Shown: in pieces, positions 11,687 to 22,938 of the stretch
How positions within the stretch are numbered: position 1 is the first letter of the stretch
Layout of the letters: the number at the start of each line of letters is the position of its first letter
Assembly (NCBI GenBank): GCA_905116865.2
Contig: CAJHNH020002014.1
Location: 62,001-126,000 of the forward strand
Origin: Candidula unifasciata
Lineage: Eukaryota > Mollusca > Gastropoda > Stylommatophora > Geomitridae
Length of the DNA stretch: 64,000 bases
Reading direction: 5' to 3'
Position numbers and translations under genes: made by a program
Notes under the pieces: model-generated
Database searches by the model: none
The model's input: the letters and a program-made list of their open reading frames with translations, nothing else
Told to the model about the DNA's origin: nothing

Positions 11687-14087
11687 TGGATGCAACCTCA
11701 TGTTACACCTTGTCGCGCGCCCACGTGGGTAACTACACTGATATAGTGAGGGTGTGGGTTTGAACCTTAACAATGCCCACCCACGTGAGAAACTGGACTA
11801 TTATCTAAGCTATGTTGATCCTAGACAGTCCTGGATAGCCAAGAAAACAGCGAGTGGCTCGTTCCATGAAATGAAAGTTGCTGTACTTGTATCCACAGGA
11901 GAAGGAGAAGGGATAGATAGATATCTGGATACACCCACTGTGATATAATCCAGGTGCTCAGTTAACCCCTGCGACTGGTCTCCTCTCCTGGCATTGCAAA
12001 AAAAGCCCCCATCAAGTGATTTAAATATTTGTTAGCTGAAGTAAACTAATATGCACAAAGACACTTGAACCTAAGTACACAATTTACTCAACTCTGTTTA
12101 AACAACAAAAAGATTTATTTAATAAATCTGACTAAAATAAAATGAACTGGTTTAGGTTAGTAGAGTTGAGGGAGTGTGATTGATGACAGTTTGTACATAT
12201 ACTTAACTCCTAGTAGGAGAATTCACCGTCGGACAGTTCTCGGCTTGAGACCCTGCCTATCTTTTCCAGTTTGTCGTCCTCACTGCTTTCTGCAGATCGT
12301 TACACTCGACGGTCGGCAAATAATGGATACCTACTAGTCCCTGCCCAATGTGGGAACTGGAGAATGAAGAAACAAGCGCATATTTGTAGTATCTGCTCTA
12401 GATGTACACTAAGCATGTATATTATACTAACATCAAGCATGTTTATCTAAATAAAACATTTCATCTCTCCCTCATGCGCACATTCACTCCTGTCCAATTT
12501 GGAAGGGCTTATGTCTCACATTCCAACTGTTACATCTTCTGCCTTCCTCTACACGTCCTGTAATGATAGTCAAGTCTTCTACGTCAGGTGCCAGCTCTCG
12601 CACAGACTCAAAATGACAATCAGTCAGACAGAACCATTTCTGGAATCTATGCTTGGAACAATGGACGCGCCCAGAAAGCTAACAATATTTCTGAGGCGAA
12701 TCAAATACCAAATCTCAAGGATTTTCTCTCCGGGATCAATCTCCACATTAGCCTCCCGAGAGTTAAACACATTTCAGTGTGTTAGCTGTATGTAATACAG
12801 ATTCACATTAACCACACGTGAAAAGATTGCCAAAGTTATCTTCACGCTTGTGATTTCAAAAACATGATAGTTCATTAAATTTCAATGGCAACAACAACAT
12901 TTAGGTTTTACAACATTGAAACACATGTACACGAAAAACATTCATGACACTATCAAATAGGAAATAAAGCAATGTGACAGTGCCCTACGAGAATGAAGAA
13001 ATGTCCGCCTAGGAGTACTACAAAGTGATGAAGACACACACTTGAGTAAAAAGACAGTTAGATCTCTATCATAAAATATAGATTTGAACCTAATTTCGAT
13101 CTTACCTGGAAAAATGAAACCACGATGCCAAAAGTTCTGTCTCAAGCTTAGGTTAAGCCCAACAGATGGCATGTGCTAGACAGGATCTCATTTACCAGAC
13201 CTTAAGTTCACCACTTTATAACTTTTATCAAGCTCCTCCTACATTACGCCTAAAATCATTCTCATTCAAGGATGTCATAGCTCCTCCCCTGTGGGTGTAT
13301 ATTCACTGTCAGTCAGTGACTGTACAACAATTGTTTGAATTCCCACGCTCACATTCTACAGGTTCAATTAAGCTGGTCCCAGCTAATAGGCCTAGTCACA
13401 CCTCCAGTCTACTTCACCTGTCATCACAATAAAATCAGACGGTGTCAATTCTGACGATCTGACCGGCACTCCAGTTTAGGTAACCTCAGGGGGAGATAAT
13501 GGCAATTAGCCCTTGTTATCTGTTCCTGAAGGTCAGGCAGGGGGAATAACTATCTGACACCAACAAATGGTGTGCAAATCTCCAGTCAGTAAGTCTGCTT
13601 GGTCAGTCTTATCTCTGTACCTCAACACTTAACGTCTGGGGAAAAGTTTTAGTGTTTGATATGACCAACGGTCCAGGAGAATTAAAGGTGTGATGTGGTC
13701 ATCCTATTTAGATTAAGGATGTATCCAAATCCCTATTTGTCTGTATACTTCAAAATACATACAAATAAAAGTAGGTTGAGGAAAGACATTCTGAAGTCAC
13801 CGCGCGTATTGTCACACACCTACACATTGTTGACGCTTGCTGACTAAAAGAGTTACACCAGTTCCTAACAATGACGGCAGCTATCCAGCTTCCAGGTCTG
13901 TAACTCATCGTCTGGAGATCTGACGAATGTCCACCAAACGAGTGCGTTAACTGCCTACCGGCATCGAACCAAGTCGCCATCCGTCTCCAAATAGATCTTT
14001 ATCGTGTCAGAACGAGCAGCTTCAATAACTGGTGATGTAAATCAGCTCTACTACCAAAAACTCAGCATTAACTACCTGTCATGTTAT
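11687..14087. other. No recognisable gene (2.4 kb)
   Basis: Reading frames such as 12499-12795 (+), 13166-13432 (+) and 13750-13980 (-) carry no motif I know. The region looks like ordinary non-coding or old repeat DNA. Confidence 0.45.
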
Positions 14088-14101
14088 ATATACGTCTTAT
14101 A
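14088..14101. repeat. Left target-site duplication of the LINE insertion
   Basis: ATATACGTCTTATA, repeated exactly at 14673-14686 on the far side of the insertion. Confidence 0.9.
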
Positions 14102-14672
14102 TTGTCTCCATGACAACCAGCAGCATGACGATGGAGGTGATGGCAGTGACGCAAGCGTTTGCCTGGCTTGAAACACAAAAATACACCCGCATATGTATAC
14201 TCAGTGATTCAATGAGTATGATCCGGAGGGTTCAGGCAGGTTCAGTGCGAAGACAATGGCTTGAATCAATTCAGAAGTCCACTGTGCGAGGAGTCACCTT
14301 TATTTTTTTTCCGGGACACGCAGGCGTCGATGGAAATGAAAGAGCTGACAGGTTGGCTGGATCCGCTATCACTACCGACGGTCGGCCTATGGATCATGCT
14401 GATATTATCAATGCCCTCAGAGAAATGGGAAGGATAGAGGACTTTGGTGGCAGTGAATCCACATCACTCGCCAGAATGGCAGACTTGGGAATTAAGATCG
14501 GCACAGCAAAAAACGAGACGCACACCGGACACGTCAGAAAACTTGTTAATCAACATAGAACTGGTACTATTAGCCATCGGACGTTGGGATTCATACTGAG
14601 GGGAGGATCTGAGCACCTATGGACATGTCCGGAGTGCAATGATGATAACCCAACTAACTAACTAACTAACTA
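14102..14672 (+). mobile_element. 5'-truncated LINE insertion with (AACT)n tail
   Basis: This 571-bp insertion lies between two exact copies of ATATACGTCTTATA. It holds the 3' end of a LINE (RNase H and C-terminus) and ends in about five AACT units (14650-14672). Short 5'-truncated copies with variable-length TSDs are the usual product of target-primed reverse transcription. The clean TSD and intact frame indicate a young insertion. Confidence 0.92.
14110..14661 (+). CDS. RNase H and C-terminal domain of a LINE ORF2 (partial, frame open)
   Basis: The frame is open for 183 codons and stops inside the tail itself: the first TAA belongs to the AACT repeats. RNase H motifs are in order: SSMTMEVMAVTQAF with the catalytic Glu (about residues 5-18), ILSDSMSM with the second Asp (about 30-38), and FPGHAGVDGNERADRLAG with the last Asp (about 67-84). 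The first catalytic Asp is lost with the 5' truncation. The C-terminus has VNQHRTGTISHRTLGF and a WTCPECNDD zinc-knuckle-like end. The protein layout resembles I/Nimbus/LOA-type LINEs. The ATG at 14110 is internal to the parent gene, so no protein is expected from this copy. Confidence 0.85.
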   Translation: MTTSSMTMEVMAVTQAFAWLETQKYTRICILSDSMSMIRRVQAGSVRRQWLESIQKSTVRGVTFIFFPGHAGVDGNERADRLAGSAITTDGRPMDHADIINALREMGRIEDFGGSESTSLARMADLGIKIGTAKNETHTGHVRKLVNQHRTGTISHRTLGFILRGGSEHLWTCPECNDDNPTN

Positions 14673-14686
14673 ATATACGTCTTATA
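14673..14686. repeat. Right target-site duplication of the LINE insertion
   Basis: ATATACGTCTTATA, identical to 14088-14101. Confidence 0.9.
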
Positions 14687-15151
14687 ACTGTTTACTAACA
14701 ATACCAGAAAGGTTTATTGCTTGGTTCATCGAAACAGAATGCTCCCATAGCTTATTTGATGCGCAGCTTTGGGAAGCGGTAGGTGTGGTTTCATCTCTTT
14801 CTTGTTCGTCTTCATTTTGGCACTCAGACCACAAGTTACTGACTCCAGTAGAGGCGGTAGATTCTGGTGCATGACATTTCTGTAACGTGTTTGTAGGAAG
14901 AAAGTTGGGTGATCATTGTCATCATGTGTTCTGTCGATAAGCGTAGCCGCCACGATTCTCCATCCCAGCTGTTTGCTCGAACAACGGATCAGGTCAATGC
15001 TCCTGTCTTGCCACATCCATACGACAAAGCCATTCAGGTATTTTCTCTTATATTTCCCCTTGCTCTTCTGCAGGTCCTAATGTGAGACTCCTGCTACGCG
15101 TCCGCCCTGCTTACCAGAGATAATGTAAGCCCACGGACTTCTGTCACGTAG

Positions 15152-15381
15152 GTTAGTTGCATATCCTTTACAGGACGTTGCAGAACCAACCCCAAGAGCC
15201 CCTGGCTGTTGTGTGGTTTTTCTAGGCAAACTTACGCCCAGTAGTTTGCCATTGCTTCTGGACGGTCGACTTTCTTGATACCACTGTCGAAACCAACACA
15301 AGGCGCATGGCCCGCAGCTGGGATCGAACCCTGCATCCCGGCATTACAAAGCGTTCGCATCAATGTAGCCACAGAGCCGAC
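15152..15381 (-). mobile_element. SINE-A copy 1 (tRNA-derived, full length)
   Basis: This 230-bp element is on the minus strand. It has a tRNA-like head with an A-box-like TGGCTACATTGATGCG and a clear B box, GGTTCGATCCC. A SINE body follows, and the 3' end is GGATATGCAACTAAC. It is flanked by an exact 12-bp duplication, TCTGTCACGTAG (15140-15151 and 15382-15393). The same body recurs at 17.8, 38.2 and 59.8 kb. The A and B boxes would recruit RNA polymerase III. The element has no protein of its own. Confidence 0.92.
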
Positions 15382-15393
15382 TCTGTCACGTAG

Positions 15394-17760
15394 AAGAAAT
15401 TATTTTTAGCCTTTCTGGCTTTCTTTTCCATTTGGTTGTCCAACGCCTTCTCCCCTTCCTGTGATGTGCTAAAATAACGTAGAATGTCTTTTCTTGACGC
15501 TGGTAGTCAGTTCCTTTCATACTTCAATATGTAATAAATACCCAAGGAAATACGACAGTGTTGTCTTTGTCCTTTAACTCAGAGAATATCTAGACATGCA
15601 CAGCTTCTAATATACCACACTTAAAAAAAGTGAATTTGATATTTTTTTAAATTGTGTACTTTACCTCAAGTCTGATGTGTAAAACTTGTGAGAGTGTGTG
15701 AAGAAGCAAGTGTACACGCGTGCATGTGTGAGAAAAGACGTGTACATAAGAGTGTGAACATTTGTTTATCTTGACTCGGCCCCCCACAACCCCACCTGTG
15801 CATATACCCGCTCCCAGTCGCCGGTTCCTAATGGTTCCTAAAATTCACTGGAAAAGAAAGCGACAGTAGAAAGATGTGGTGGCATCAGCCACGCAGCCCT
15901 GTAACCCAGTGAGTAACACCAGTGCCAAGAATCAGATTAAGAGAATATACAAGCGGGCCGGCTAGAACCGAAATAACCGTGGGAACGGAGCGGTTTTAGC
16001 CAAGCCAGATTCTTCTGTTTTCATTTAAGTTGTAAGTGTCTGTGCAAAGTGGTACAAATACACGCTATTATTTATTATAATATAGTAATATAATATATAT
16101 TATTTCTCTAACAAATAACGCAATGTGTGCACTTATATATTGCAATTAGAGGGGGAAAAAGGGGGAGGGGTGTGGCAGTAGCAGGCGTGCATTGACCGGG
16201 GGTATTATACAGTTAGTGGCTTGTGCCAGCAATAACAGCTTTATAAATACGGATGTGGTTAAATATGTTTTGTTAGGCTCATGGGTGTTGGTATACCTGT
16301 GTTTGCTGTAGCTTTAGTGCAAGGACTGGATTTGCTAATGGTATGTTAACGGTGCAGAGTATCTCGAGCCAGAAAAGCTTGAAATCAGACTGAAATAATT
16401 AGTATTTGTTCTTAGACTTGTCACCTTTCCCAACGTTTCAGATTGTAATGAATTGTACGTTGGTGAAGATCTGGGCCGATACGTTCGGTTGTATTTGCGT
16501 GCGTATTTGTCCTTTCCTGTCGTGGAGTTTTCTGGTAATAGCTTGTGATTCTGAGCTTGTTGGTTGTTATACTAATTTGCAGGTAATGTGAACACTGCAT
16601 TCTGAACTAGTGTATTTTAGAACCTGTTACCTCAGTGATGTATTTGAGCGTGCGATTTGAGTCTTCGTGGCGATGTGGTGAAGCCGCTTTCCTAGAGCTC
16701 TTAAGGCCGTGGGTTCGTTTCATGGACGCGTCATCTAGTGCCCAAATGCATTTGTTACGAATATTCATGGAGATCGTCACATGATCTACGGAGTTTGGAT
16801 GTTTTGTGCGACGTTTATGACAGACGGATAACCATTCTGCGGCGAAATACCGAGCTCAATAGGAAGCCTGGCGCAATTAAGTCGGATTTTCTGGATTTAA
16901 ACTTGATGAGGTGGTAGTTATGATAAGTTACAGTGGTCATGTTAGCATTGTATCAATTGGGAAAGCCCAGTGGTCATTCTGTTGACTGTGTTTAATAAAA
17001 TGGTACCAGTATTAATTCACGTGTATAAATCCTCGTATACCAAGCAGATTCGTGTCTGTTATACGGTATATCTGCCTTCATCTTATCACAGTTGGCAACT
17101 GCGAGAACATATCTGCACCTTCAGGCGGTGGTCTTATCAGGGAGACGGATGAAAGAAACACATATTTGGTTTGCCAGGGGATGTTATGGATAGTAAAAGC
17201 TGATGTTGTGGGTTTGACCTCATCACCCATCGACTGCCATTGATATATAACATTATGGATCTAGCACTTGGTATAGCTAAGCATGTATTGGTCATTGAAT
17301 AGACATCTATATAGACATCATCCATTGTTACTACGGTCAACACAGATGATGTCATCAACTCGAGGAATATTGTATGGAGTAACTGTGGTAGACGGACGGC
17401 AAGTTCGCTTTGCCTCAGCCATTGAAGATTGATCAATTTCAGCTTCATCATTACGATGTGTACCCAGCTTTGGACAGAGCTAATGTCAATCTCCATAAAC
17501 ATTCTTCAAACGTTTGTTCGATATGCGAATTGTGGTATTCCTTTATCATTGAGAAATTCTATGACATAGTGTGTCTTTAACCGAAGTTTAAAACGTTACA
17601 GTAGTGCCACATGTTACTGAAAAAATAAAAACAACAACTGGTTGTTAAGCTTATACAGTATAGAACAGTATGTGATGAATCCTACTAAATGTTCACATTG
17701 CACACTGATGCCGATGCAATGTTTACATTGAAAGCGAACAGCAGCGGTACCTTTTGACGG
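15394..17760. other. No recognisable gene (2.4 kb)
   Basis: No domain-bearing frame was found. An AT-rich patch lies at 16060-16130 and a weak tRNA-like stretch (listed separately) at about 16.66 kb. Confidence 0.45.
16658..16724 (+). repeat. Possible tRNA-like SINE head
   Basis: A TGGCGATGTGGTG A-box-like word is followed about 35 bases later by GTGGGTTCGTTTC, which resembles a B box. The spacing fits a tRNA-derived SINE head, but no second copy occurs in the window and no tail or TSD was found. Confidence 0.35.
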
Positions 17761-17773
17761 TCCCCTGTACTAA

Positions 17774-18002
17774 GGTTAGTTGCGTATCCTTTACAGGACG
17801 TTGCAGAATCAACCCTGCAGTCCCTGGCTGTTGTGTGGTTTCTCTAAGCAAATGTACGTCCAGTACTTGCCATTGCATCCTGGACGGTCGGCCCCCTGAT
17901 ACCACTGTCGAAACCAACGCAAGGCGCATGGCCCGCAGCTGGGATCGAACCCGGCACCCCGGCATTACGAAGCGTTCGCATCGACTTAGTCACAGAGCCG
18001 AC
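17774..18002 (-). mobile_element. SINE-A copy 2 (full length)
   Basis: This 229-bp element is on the minus strand. It has the same B box (GGTTCGATCCC) and body as the 15.2-kb copy and ends in GGATACGCAACTAAC. It is flanked by an exact 13-bp duplication, TCCCCTGTACTAA (17761-17773 and 18003-18015). Near-identical length and sharp TSDs in two copies define the unit of this SINE. Confidence 0.93.
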
Positions 18003-18439
18003 TCCCCTGTACTAACCCAGTAACTTAAAACAAAGCTAAGTCAGAAGAATTCCGTTTGAAAGCTGTGGTACAGCAGCAGTGTGGCTAGCACGCTTGCATG
18101 TAGACCCAGTGATGATAGGATCATATCTTTGTAAGGATGGTTACATAGACATCGGCTGTGTCGGCCCAGCCTCCAAAATACGTGCAAGTAAATGTTCTGT
18201 CGCACAGACGAGCAGTGCGGTTCTGATGCCACAGTTTCTGCAGCACTCTTTTCCTAAACGAAGTGGTGTTACCTTTGTATGGAGTAAACAAGGCGGGCTG
18301 AGATGTGTGCAGAACATGCTGCCAGGTTTTTGTGCTATGCAGAGATCAACTTGACCACTGGCCATAATTAGATGACCATGGTCTATGATTTCTGTGCCTC
18401 CCCCTAGTCTAATGCAGTTGAACACTATCGTCTGAAAAG

Positions 18440-18890
18440 ACGGAAAGGTGCCAACAAGGTGCTGTGCATAGTTCTTTTACGCTGTTTAATCCCTGCAATC
18501 TTAAATCACATCTTCTGTTGAGCCTAGATACTCAAAATCTTTGACAATTTCGAAGTCTTCATTATCGATTTTAGTATGTGCTTGTTATGCTGTATATATT
18601 TTAGACGTTACTATTATATTTGAAATAAGAAACAGATTCACTTTTTAGCTGTGCTCTTTTGACAGTCCGAATGAATTCTTCTTAGCGCCTGTACACTGTT
18701 TGAAAGGAGAACTGTGTTGTCTGCATATCCGAGTTCTCGGATAGGTTTACCTTTGTTTGTGAGTGGATCGAACCTGTCATGGGCCTCGTCGCTAATTGCT
18801 TTTCTTTTAATATTGTCAGCATACATTTTGAAAAGGGAAACACTACAAAAAACTGAACTTGTCTACTCTTGTCACATTCAGCTGTTGCCA
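18440..18890 (-). pseudogene. Non-LTR reverse transcriptase fragment with mutated YADD box
   Basis: The minus strand reads LFKMYADNIKRKAISDEAHDRFDPLTNKG and then PIRELGYADNTVLLSNSVQALRR. The catalytic box is YADN instead of YADD. In another frame it continues with KIDNEDFEIVKDFEYLGSTED, the standard post-catalytic block. Stops follow. This is an internal piece of an RTE/CR1-like element with both ends missing. The changed catalytic Asp and the frameshifts show that it is dead. Confidence 0.8.
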
Positions 18891-19554
18891 CCAACAACCG
18901 TTAGGGTGCCATTTTAAGACTCATTGCATTATGTAGAAACATACTTTGAATCAGCCAGCCTATAAATAGCAACACCGAGTTGGTTTCCTACTCTCGACGT
19001 CACGTGTTCTGCTGTATTTTCAGATGAAGTCTCGTGTATTAGGGAGGTTCTCCGGCTGAAACGACGGGACATAAAACTTGCCCACGAAGTCAGCAGCATC
19101 GCCTAACAACCCCGCCAGCATCACTGCTGGCTAATATCCTGCCAAAGTGCACATGAGTAGAACAAACAGACATCACATACCTGTAGATACACAGCTTCAT
19201 ATTGCCTGCATCTTTGCGGTTTCTTATTTACGTAGTTGAGCAGTTTTCGTTTTCTCCACTTCACGAATAAACTGTAACACAGCTCAATCAGACATGTGCT
19301 GGCAAGATGTATCCGACTGGAACGGCGTGTCACAGAACGCATGTGGAGTGCTGCTTCCGTTGTCATAATCCTCAACACGCTAGTTCAACAGTTCTGATGC
19401 CAGCTCGTCATCACTGCCACCCACTTTCCGTCTTGACTAGCTTTGCCAGGCCTGACAATCTTGTAAATGTGTAACCACTGGTAGGAGCCATTATTTATGA
19501 ATTACAGTAGTGACGGTTAATGATAATACATAAGGTTCAGATGGCCAGTTATCC

Positions 19555-19757
19555 CGTAGATAGGATTGACGTTACCTTCGAAGTCTGGGTGCATCTACCT
19601 GAAAGTTGTGGAAGCAAAAGACTTTGCACAAATAAACCAGACATGTAAAACTGATGCGCACAGGAATTCCCACATTCTGTAACAAAACCATAGTCCAGAA
19701 ATAGACGCAGGTCCAGGAATTTTCCCCAGTTTACAACTGGTGAACGCAGACAAAGAA
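19555..19757 (+). repeat. SINE-C (GAA-tail dispersed repeat), copy a
   Basis: This divergent copy shares CTTCGAAGTC, GCATCTRCCTGA, RTAAAACNGATGCGCA, AGTCCAGAAATAGACG and ACTGGTGAACGC with the other copies at 21.5, 37.5, 53.6, 55.8 and 60.7 kb. It ends in a decayed GA-rich tail. Confidence 0.7.
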
Positions 19758-19934
19758 CGAAATAGCTATGTATACTTTGTATTTTCATTGCATTTTACGT
19801 ATTCCTGCTGTATTATTGATTCTCTGTTGCTTAGGTTTTGCGAACATTCGTCATAATTCCGAGATGCCTGGTTTGATTCCAGCTGCATGCGAATTGACAG
19901 CAGACCACTTTACGTTGATTTTAACAACGGTATC

Positions 19935-20285
19935 GAGAGCCAGAGCCGTTTGTGGGCAGTGACAAACTTAGTTTCTCCACTTGGGCCTAGGGAGGCGCAT
20001 AGAGCAGAGGTCATATCTCTCCATGTCTGGCTGTTCATTGCCACCTGCTTTAGATCTTGGATGTTTGTAAGGCCCATGGTGGAGCCTTTCCTGATGGCGG
20101 TTTTACGTAGAGTTTATCTTGATCTTCCCTGTTTTCTTTTCCCTGTCGGTGTCCATGTGAGGGCTTGATGGGAAAGTCTTGTCTTATCCTTTCTGAGTTC
20201 ATGGCCGATGTAGTTCCAGCCGCGCTTTCTTATAAAATTGGATACATTGTCTTGCTTGGTCTGTTGACAAACTACAGAACGTAAA
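19935..20285 (-). pseudogene. Non-LTR reverse transcriptase, C-terminal end
   Basis: The minus strand reads FIRKRGWNYIGHELRKD, then SHQALTWTPTGKRKQGRSR, a stop, and TLRKTAIRKG. It then reads LTNIQDLKQVAMNSQTWRDM and SALCASLGPSGE. This is the extreme C-terminus of RTE-like RTs, where RxWxWIGHxLR and GKRKRGRPRxTWRR are hallmark blocks. Upstream catalytic parts are missing. It is separate from the 18.4-kb fragment because the order of the two on the minus strand is the reverse of that in one gene. Confidence 0.82.
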
Positions 20286-20316
20286 ATAAATAGCCTAGTA
20301 AAACCAAACAGCTTAA

Positions 20317-20364
20317 AAATTCTGGGGTTGGTTCTGCACCGTTGTGTAAAAAATACGCAACTAA
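20317..20364 (+). repeat. SINE-A 3'-end fragment
   Basis: GGGGTTGGTTCTGCA, then ATACGCAACTAAC, matches the last roughly 48 bp of SINE-A in the plus orientation. The head and body are missing. Confidence 0.65.
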
Positions 20365-21131
20365 CTTATTTGAATAGTTGATTCATTTGTTTTGGGTTGG
20401 CGGTGGGTTTATTTCTGCTGTTGTCTATTGACAGCCTACGCATTAAATGACTGAAAGTTGCATGTGTCCATTTGTCCATGTAATCAGTAGCTTGGTGTGT
20501 GATTTGTTAACGAAACTGTAAGCAATCTAGGGAATAATCACTTGCGATGTCTTCCTGCCGTAGACAGTGGGATTATGTGTAATTTAATTAGCACTATACA
20601 GTTATCGTCAGTTAGATTTTAGTCACCCAATTGCAGTTGATAATGAAGTGTGCACAAATAAAGCCATCACCAAAATATTGCACGGTGCTAAAAACACTAA
20701 GGGTGTAAGTCAGCAAACCTTTTTACTGACGGTTAACATATGTACTCGCATTTCTAGTCAGCCGCTTGGCATGGCTTTGCAGTGTTTAAGGGGAGCTAAT
20801 CCTACAACCCTGGCGTTTCTGAAGTGCTCTGTATAGCTAGCCATAATATGGTACATATTGCCCTAGCTTAAAGTGTAGCTAATTGAAAGAAACCCAGCTT
20901 AGTCCCGGCAATTTTCTCTATTATCTGTGCTGTCTGGATAAGTAGGAATCCCGATCATTGGAAGCATTTTCTTAGGTCCCTGTGTCTTCTACTTATCCAG
21001 TCTCGACTGTATTATAAGATTTTGGTTTGTAAGCATTCTGTAAATTGCTCAAGATACATGTTCTGGCTACCCATTTCTCCGAAGTTCGGTTTACCAGAAC
21101 TGACATCTTTGAAAATATACAAGCGTCGTGC

Positions 21132-21325
21132 CTATGTGGGGTGCCATTTTTAGTTATTCTAAAGCCCCACCCTGGCTTTTGCTGGGGGCCCTAAATATAG
21201 CCGGGCCTTAAATATGGCCTAACGGCTGAAATGGGTTTCCGCGACCTCTCCACGGGTGATCCTCATCCGCATGGTGGCACTTTATATTACCGGGTGTTTA
21301 TCGCTTGTGTGATTTCCTGATGAGG
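21132..21325 (-). repeat. Dispersed repeat E, copy 2 (inverted relative to 11.6 kb)
   Basis: This is the reverse-oriented partner of 11548-11686, with an additional central segment. See that entry for the shared words. Confidence 0.75.
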
Positions 21326-21469
21326 TACAACGTACCTACTGACATCTGAAACATGTCATCAACTCTGTTAAGGGTTCTGCATTACCTCCCCTATGTTGCT
21401 GGTTGCAGTATTTGTAATCACAAGAGCTGAAAAAGACAGATTCTACGTGTGGCTTCCGGGAGCCCATTT

Positions 21470-21712
21470 GGGAGTTGAGGGAACTAGACCCATTGCCTCC
21501 TTATCAAGTATGTCGTAATAGGAGACTATAGATTTATCCTTTGAAGTAGGTGCGTATTTGCCTGAGAGGCGAGAAACCAACAGTCTGCACACACACAAAA
21601 AAGTAAATCTGTAAAACGAATGTGCTTGAAAAAATAATTCCGATACAAGGATAAAGTCCACCAGTGGACGAACAATCAGAACTTTACACTGAAGTTTACA
21701 GCCAATAAAGCC
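21470..21712 (+). repeat. SINE-C copy b
   Basis: It contains the family words TGTCGTAATAGGAGACTA, CAACAGTCTGCACACA, AATCTGTAAAACGAATGTGC and CAGAACTTTACACTGAAGTT. It runs directly into a very long GAA-type tract, as if its tail had expanded. Confidence 0.8.
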
Positions 21713-22220
21713 AATGAAGAAGAAGCACACAAAAAGGAAGAGGAAGAAGAAGATGATGATGATGAAGATGAAAAAGAAGAGAATAAGAAGAATAGGAAGA
21801 AGAAGAAGAAAAGAAGCAGGAAGAGAACGAAAGAAAAAGGAAAAAGAGGAAAAGGAAAGAAGAAGGAGGAGAAGAAGAAGAAGAAGGTAGAGAAAGGAAG
21901 AGGAAAGAAGAAGGAAGAGAAATGAAGAAGAAGCAGGAAGAGAAAGTAAGAAGAAGAAAAAGGAGGAAGAAGAAGATGAAGAAGAGGGAAGAGAAAGAAA
22001 GAGAAGAAGGAGGAAAAGGAAGGAGGAGGAAGAAGAAGAAGATAAAGAAGAAGAAAAAAAAAGAAGGAATAAGAAGAAAAAGAAGAAGAAGACGAAAAAG
22101 AAGGAAGAGACGGGAGGAAGAAGAAAGAAGAAAAAGGAAGAAGAAGAAGAACTAATTATAAGAAAAAGAAGGAAGAAGAAGAAGAGGTAGGAAACCGAAG
22201 AAAGAAGAAGAAATAGACAA
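21713..22220 (+). repeat. Polypurine (GAA/GGA)n tract, about 0.5 kb
   Basis: Nearly every base on the + strand is A or G. It begins as the GAA tail of the SINE-C copy. The long frames across it (Lys/Glu/Arg on +, Phe/Leu/Ser on -) are translations of the repeat, not genes. A mirror-like purine tract of this length can form triplex DNA. Confidence 0.9.
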
Positions 22221-22714
22221 ATAAAGTTGACATACCCTAGCATGTTGTGTTGGACTGTGCTTGCCTCCAAGAACCTGCCTTGCCACAATTCTCACGCTGC
22301 AAGTAGGTCAGCAGGAGGTGCAACGCTTTCTTTTGTTTTTAATAAAGTGCTTTAAGGGTTTCATCTCAGGCGTGCTCCAAACTTCATATTTTATCTAAAC
22401 TCAGTGACCCAAATTCCTAAAAGAAAACGTCGTTAATTTATGTTTCTTTGAAAGCCTGGTTCTGCATAACATGCAGGTTTCTTATTTTAACCTGCACTGA
22501 CAGGGATTTGTTTTACATAAGATGTACTTCAGTTGATACGAATTAGTATTTGCATGCCGTGTTATGTTATCTGTGTGATATGTCTTCCATCTGAGCCTAG
22601 ATTTGTGAATGTCTGTATTTGCTGACATCAACATCATTGACTGTAATTGCACACATAAGCAAACATAAGTCATTAGGGGTGGGAAGGGTGGGGTGCGGCG
22701 CTCAGCGCCCTCAT
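22221..22714. other. No recognisable gene
   Basis: No motif or repeat match was seen. Confidence 0.45.
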
Positions 22715-22938
22715 AATTTTATAGAGGCTGTAGACCAAACGGCACTTGGTGGGGGATGAGGTCAGCATCACGCCGGCCGCCTTCACTTCCCAGGACTGTA
22801 CCTGGTACCCAGTCAAGGCTTGGTCGACCTGGGAGCCAAGGCCATTTAAAAAAAAGTCTGTTCCCCGTCAGGAAACCAACCCACGACCTTCCGATCCGCA
22901 GGCGAGTGTCTAGCCGCTAGACCAAGGCGGCTGCCCAC
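22715..22938 (-). mobile_element. SINE-B copy 1 (tRNA-derived)
   Basis: Read on the minus strand, the head has TTGGTCTAGCGGCTAGACAC (A-box region) and GGTCGTGGGTTGG (a mutated B box). A TGGCCTTGGCTCCCAGGTCG-like body follows, then GGGTACCAGGTACAGTCCTG. The same head and body recur in the plus orientation at 25.2 kb. Confidence 0.82.

Noticed and set aside
15300..15385. A functional tRNA gene suggested by the A and B boxes
   Set aside because: The head does not fold into a full cloverleaf by eye and belongs to the dispersed SINE-A family with TSDs.
21443..22288. Long Ser/Phe/Leu-rich minus-strand ORF
   Set aside because: Antisense of the polypurine tract next to SINE-C copy b.
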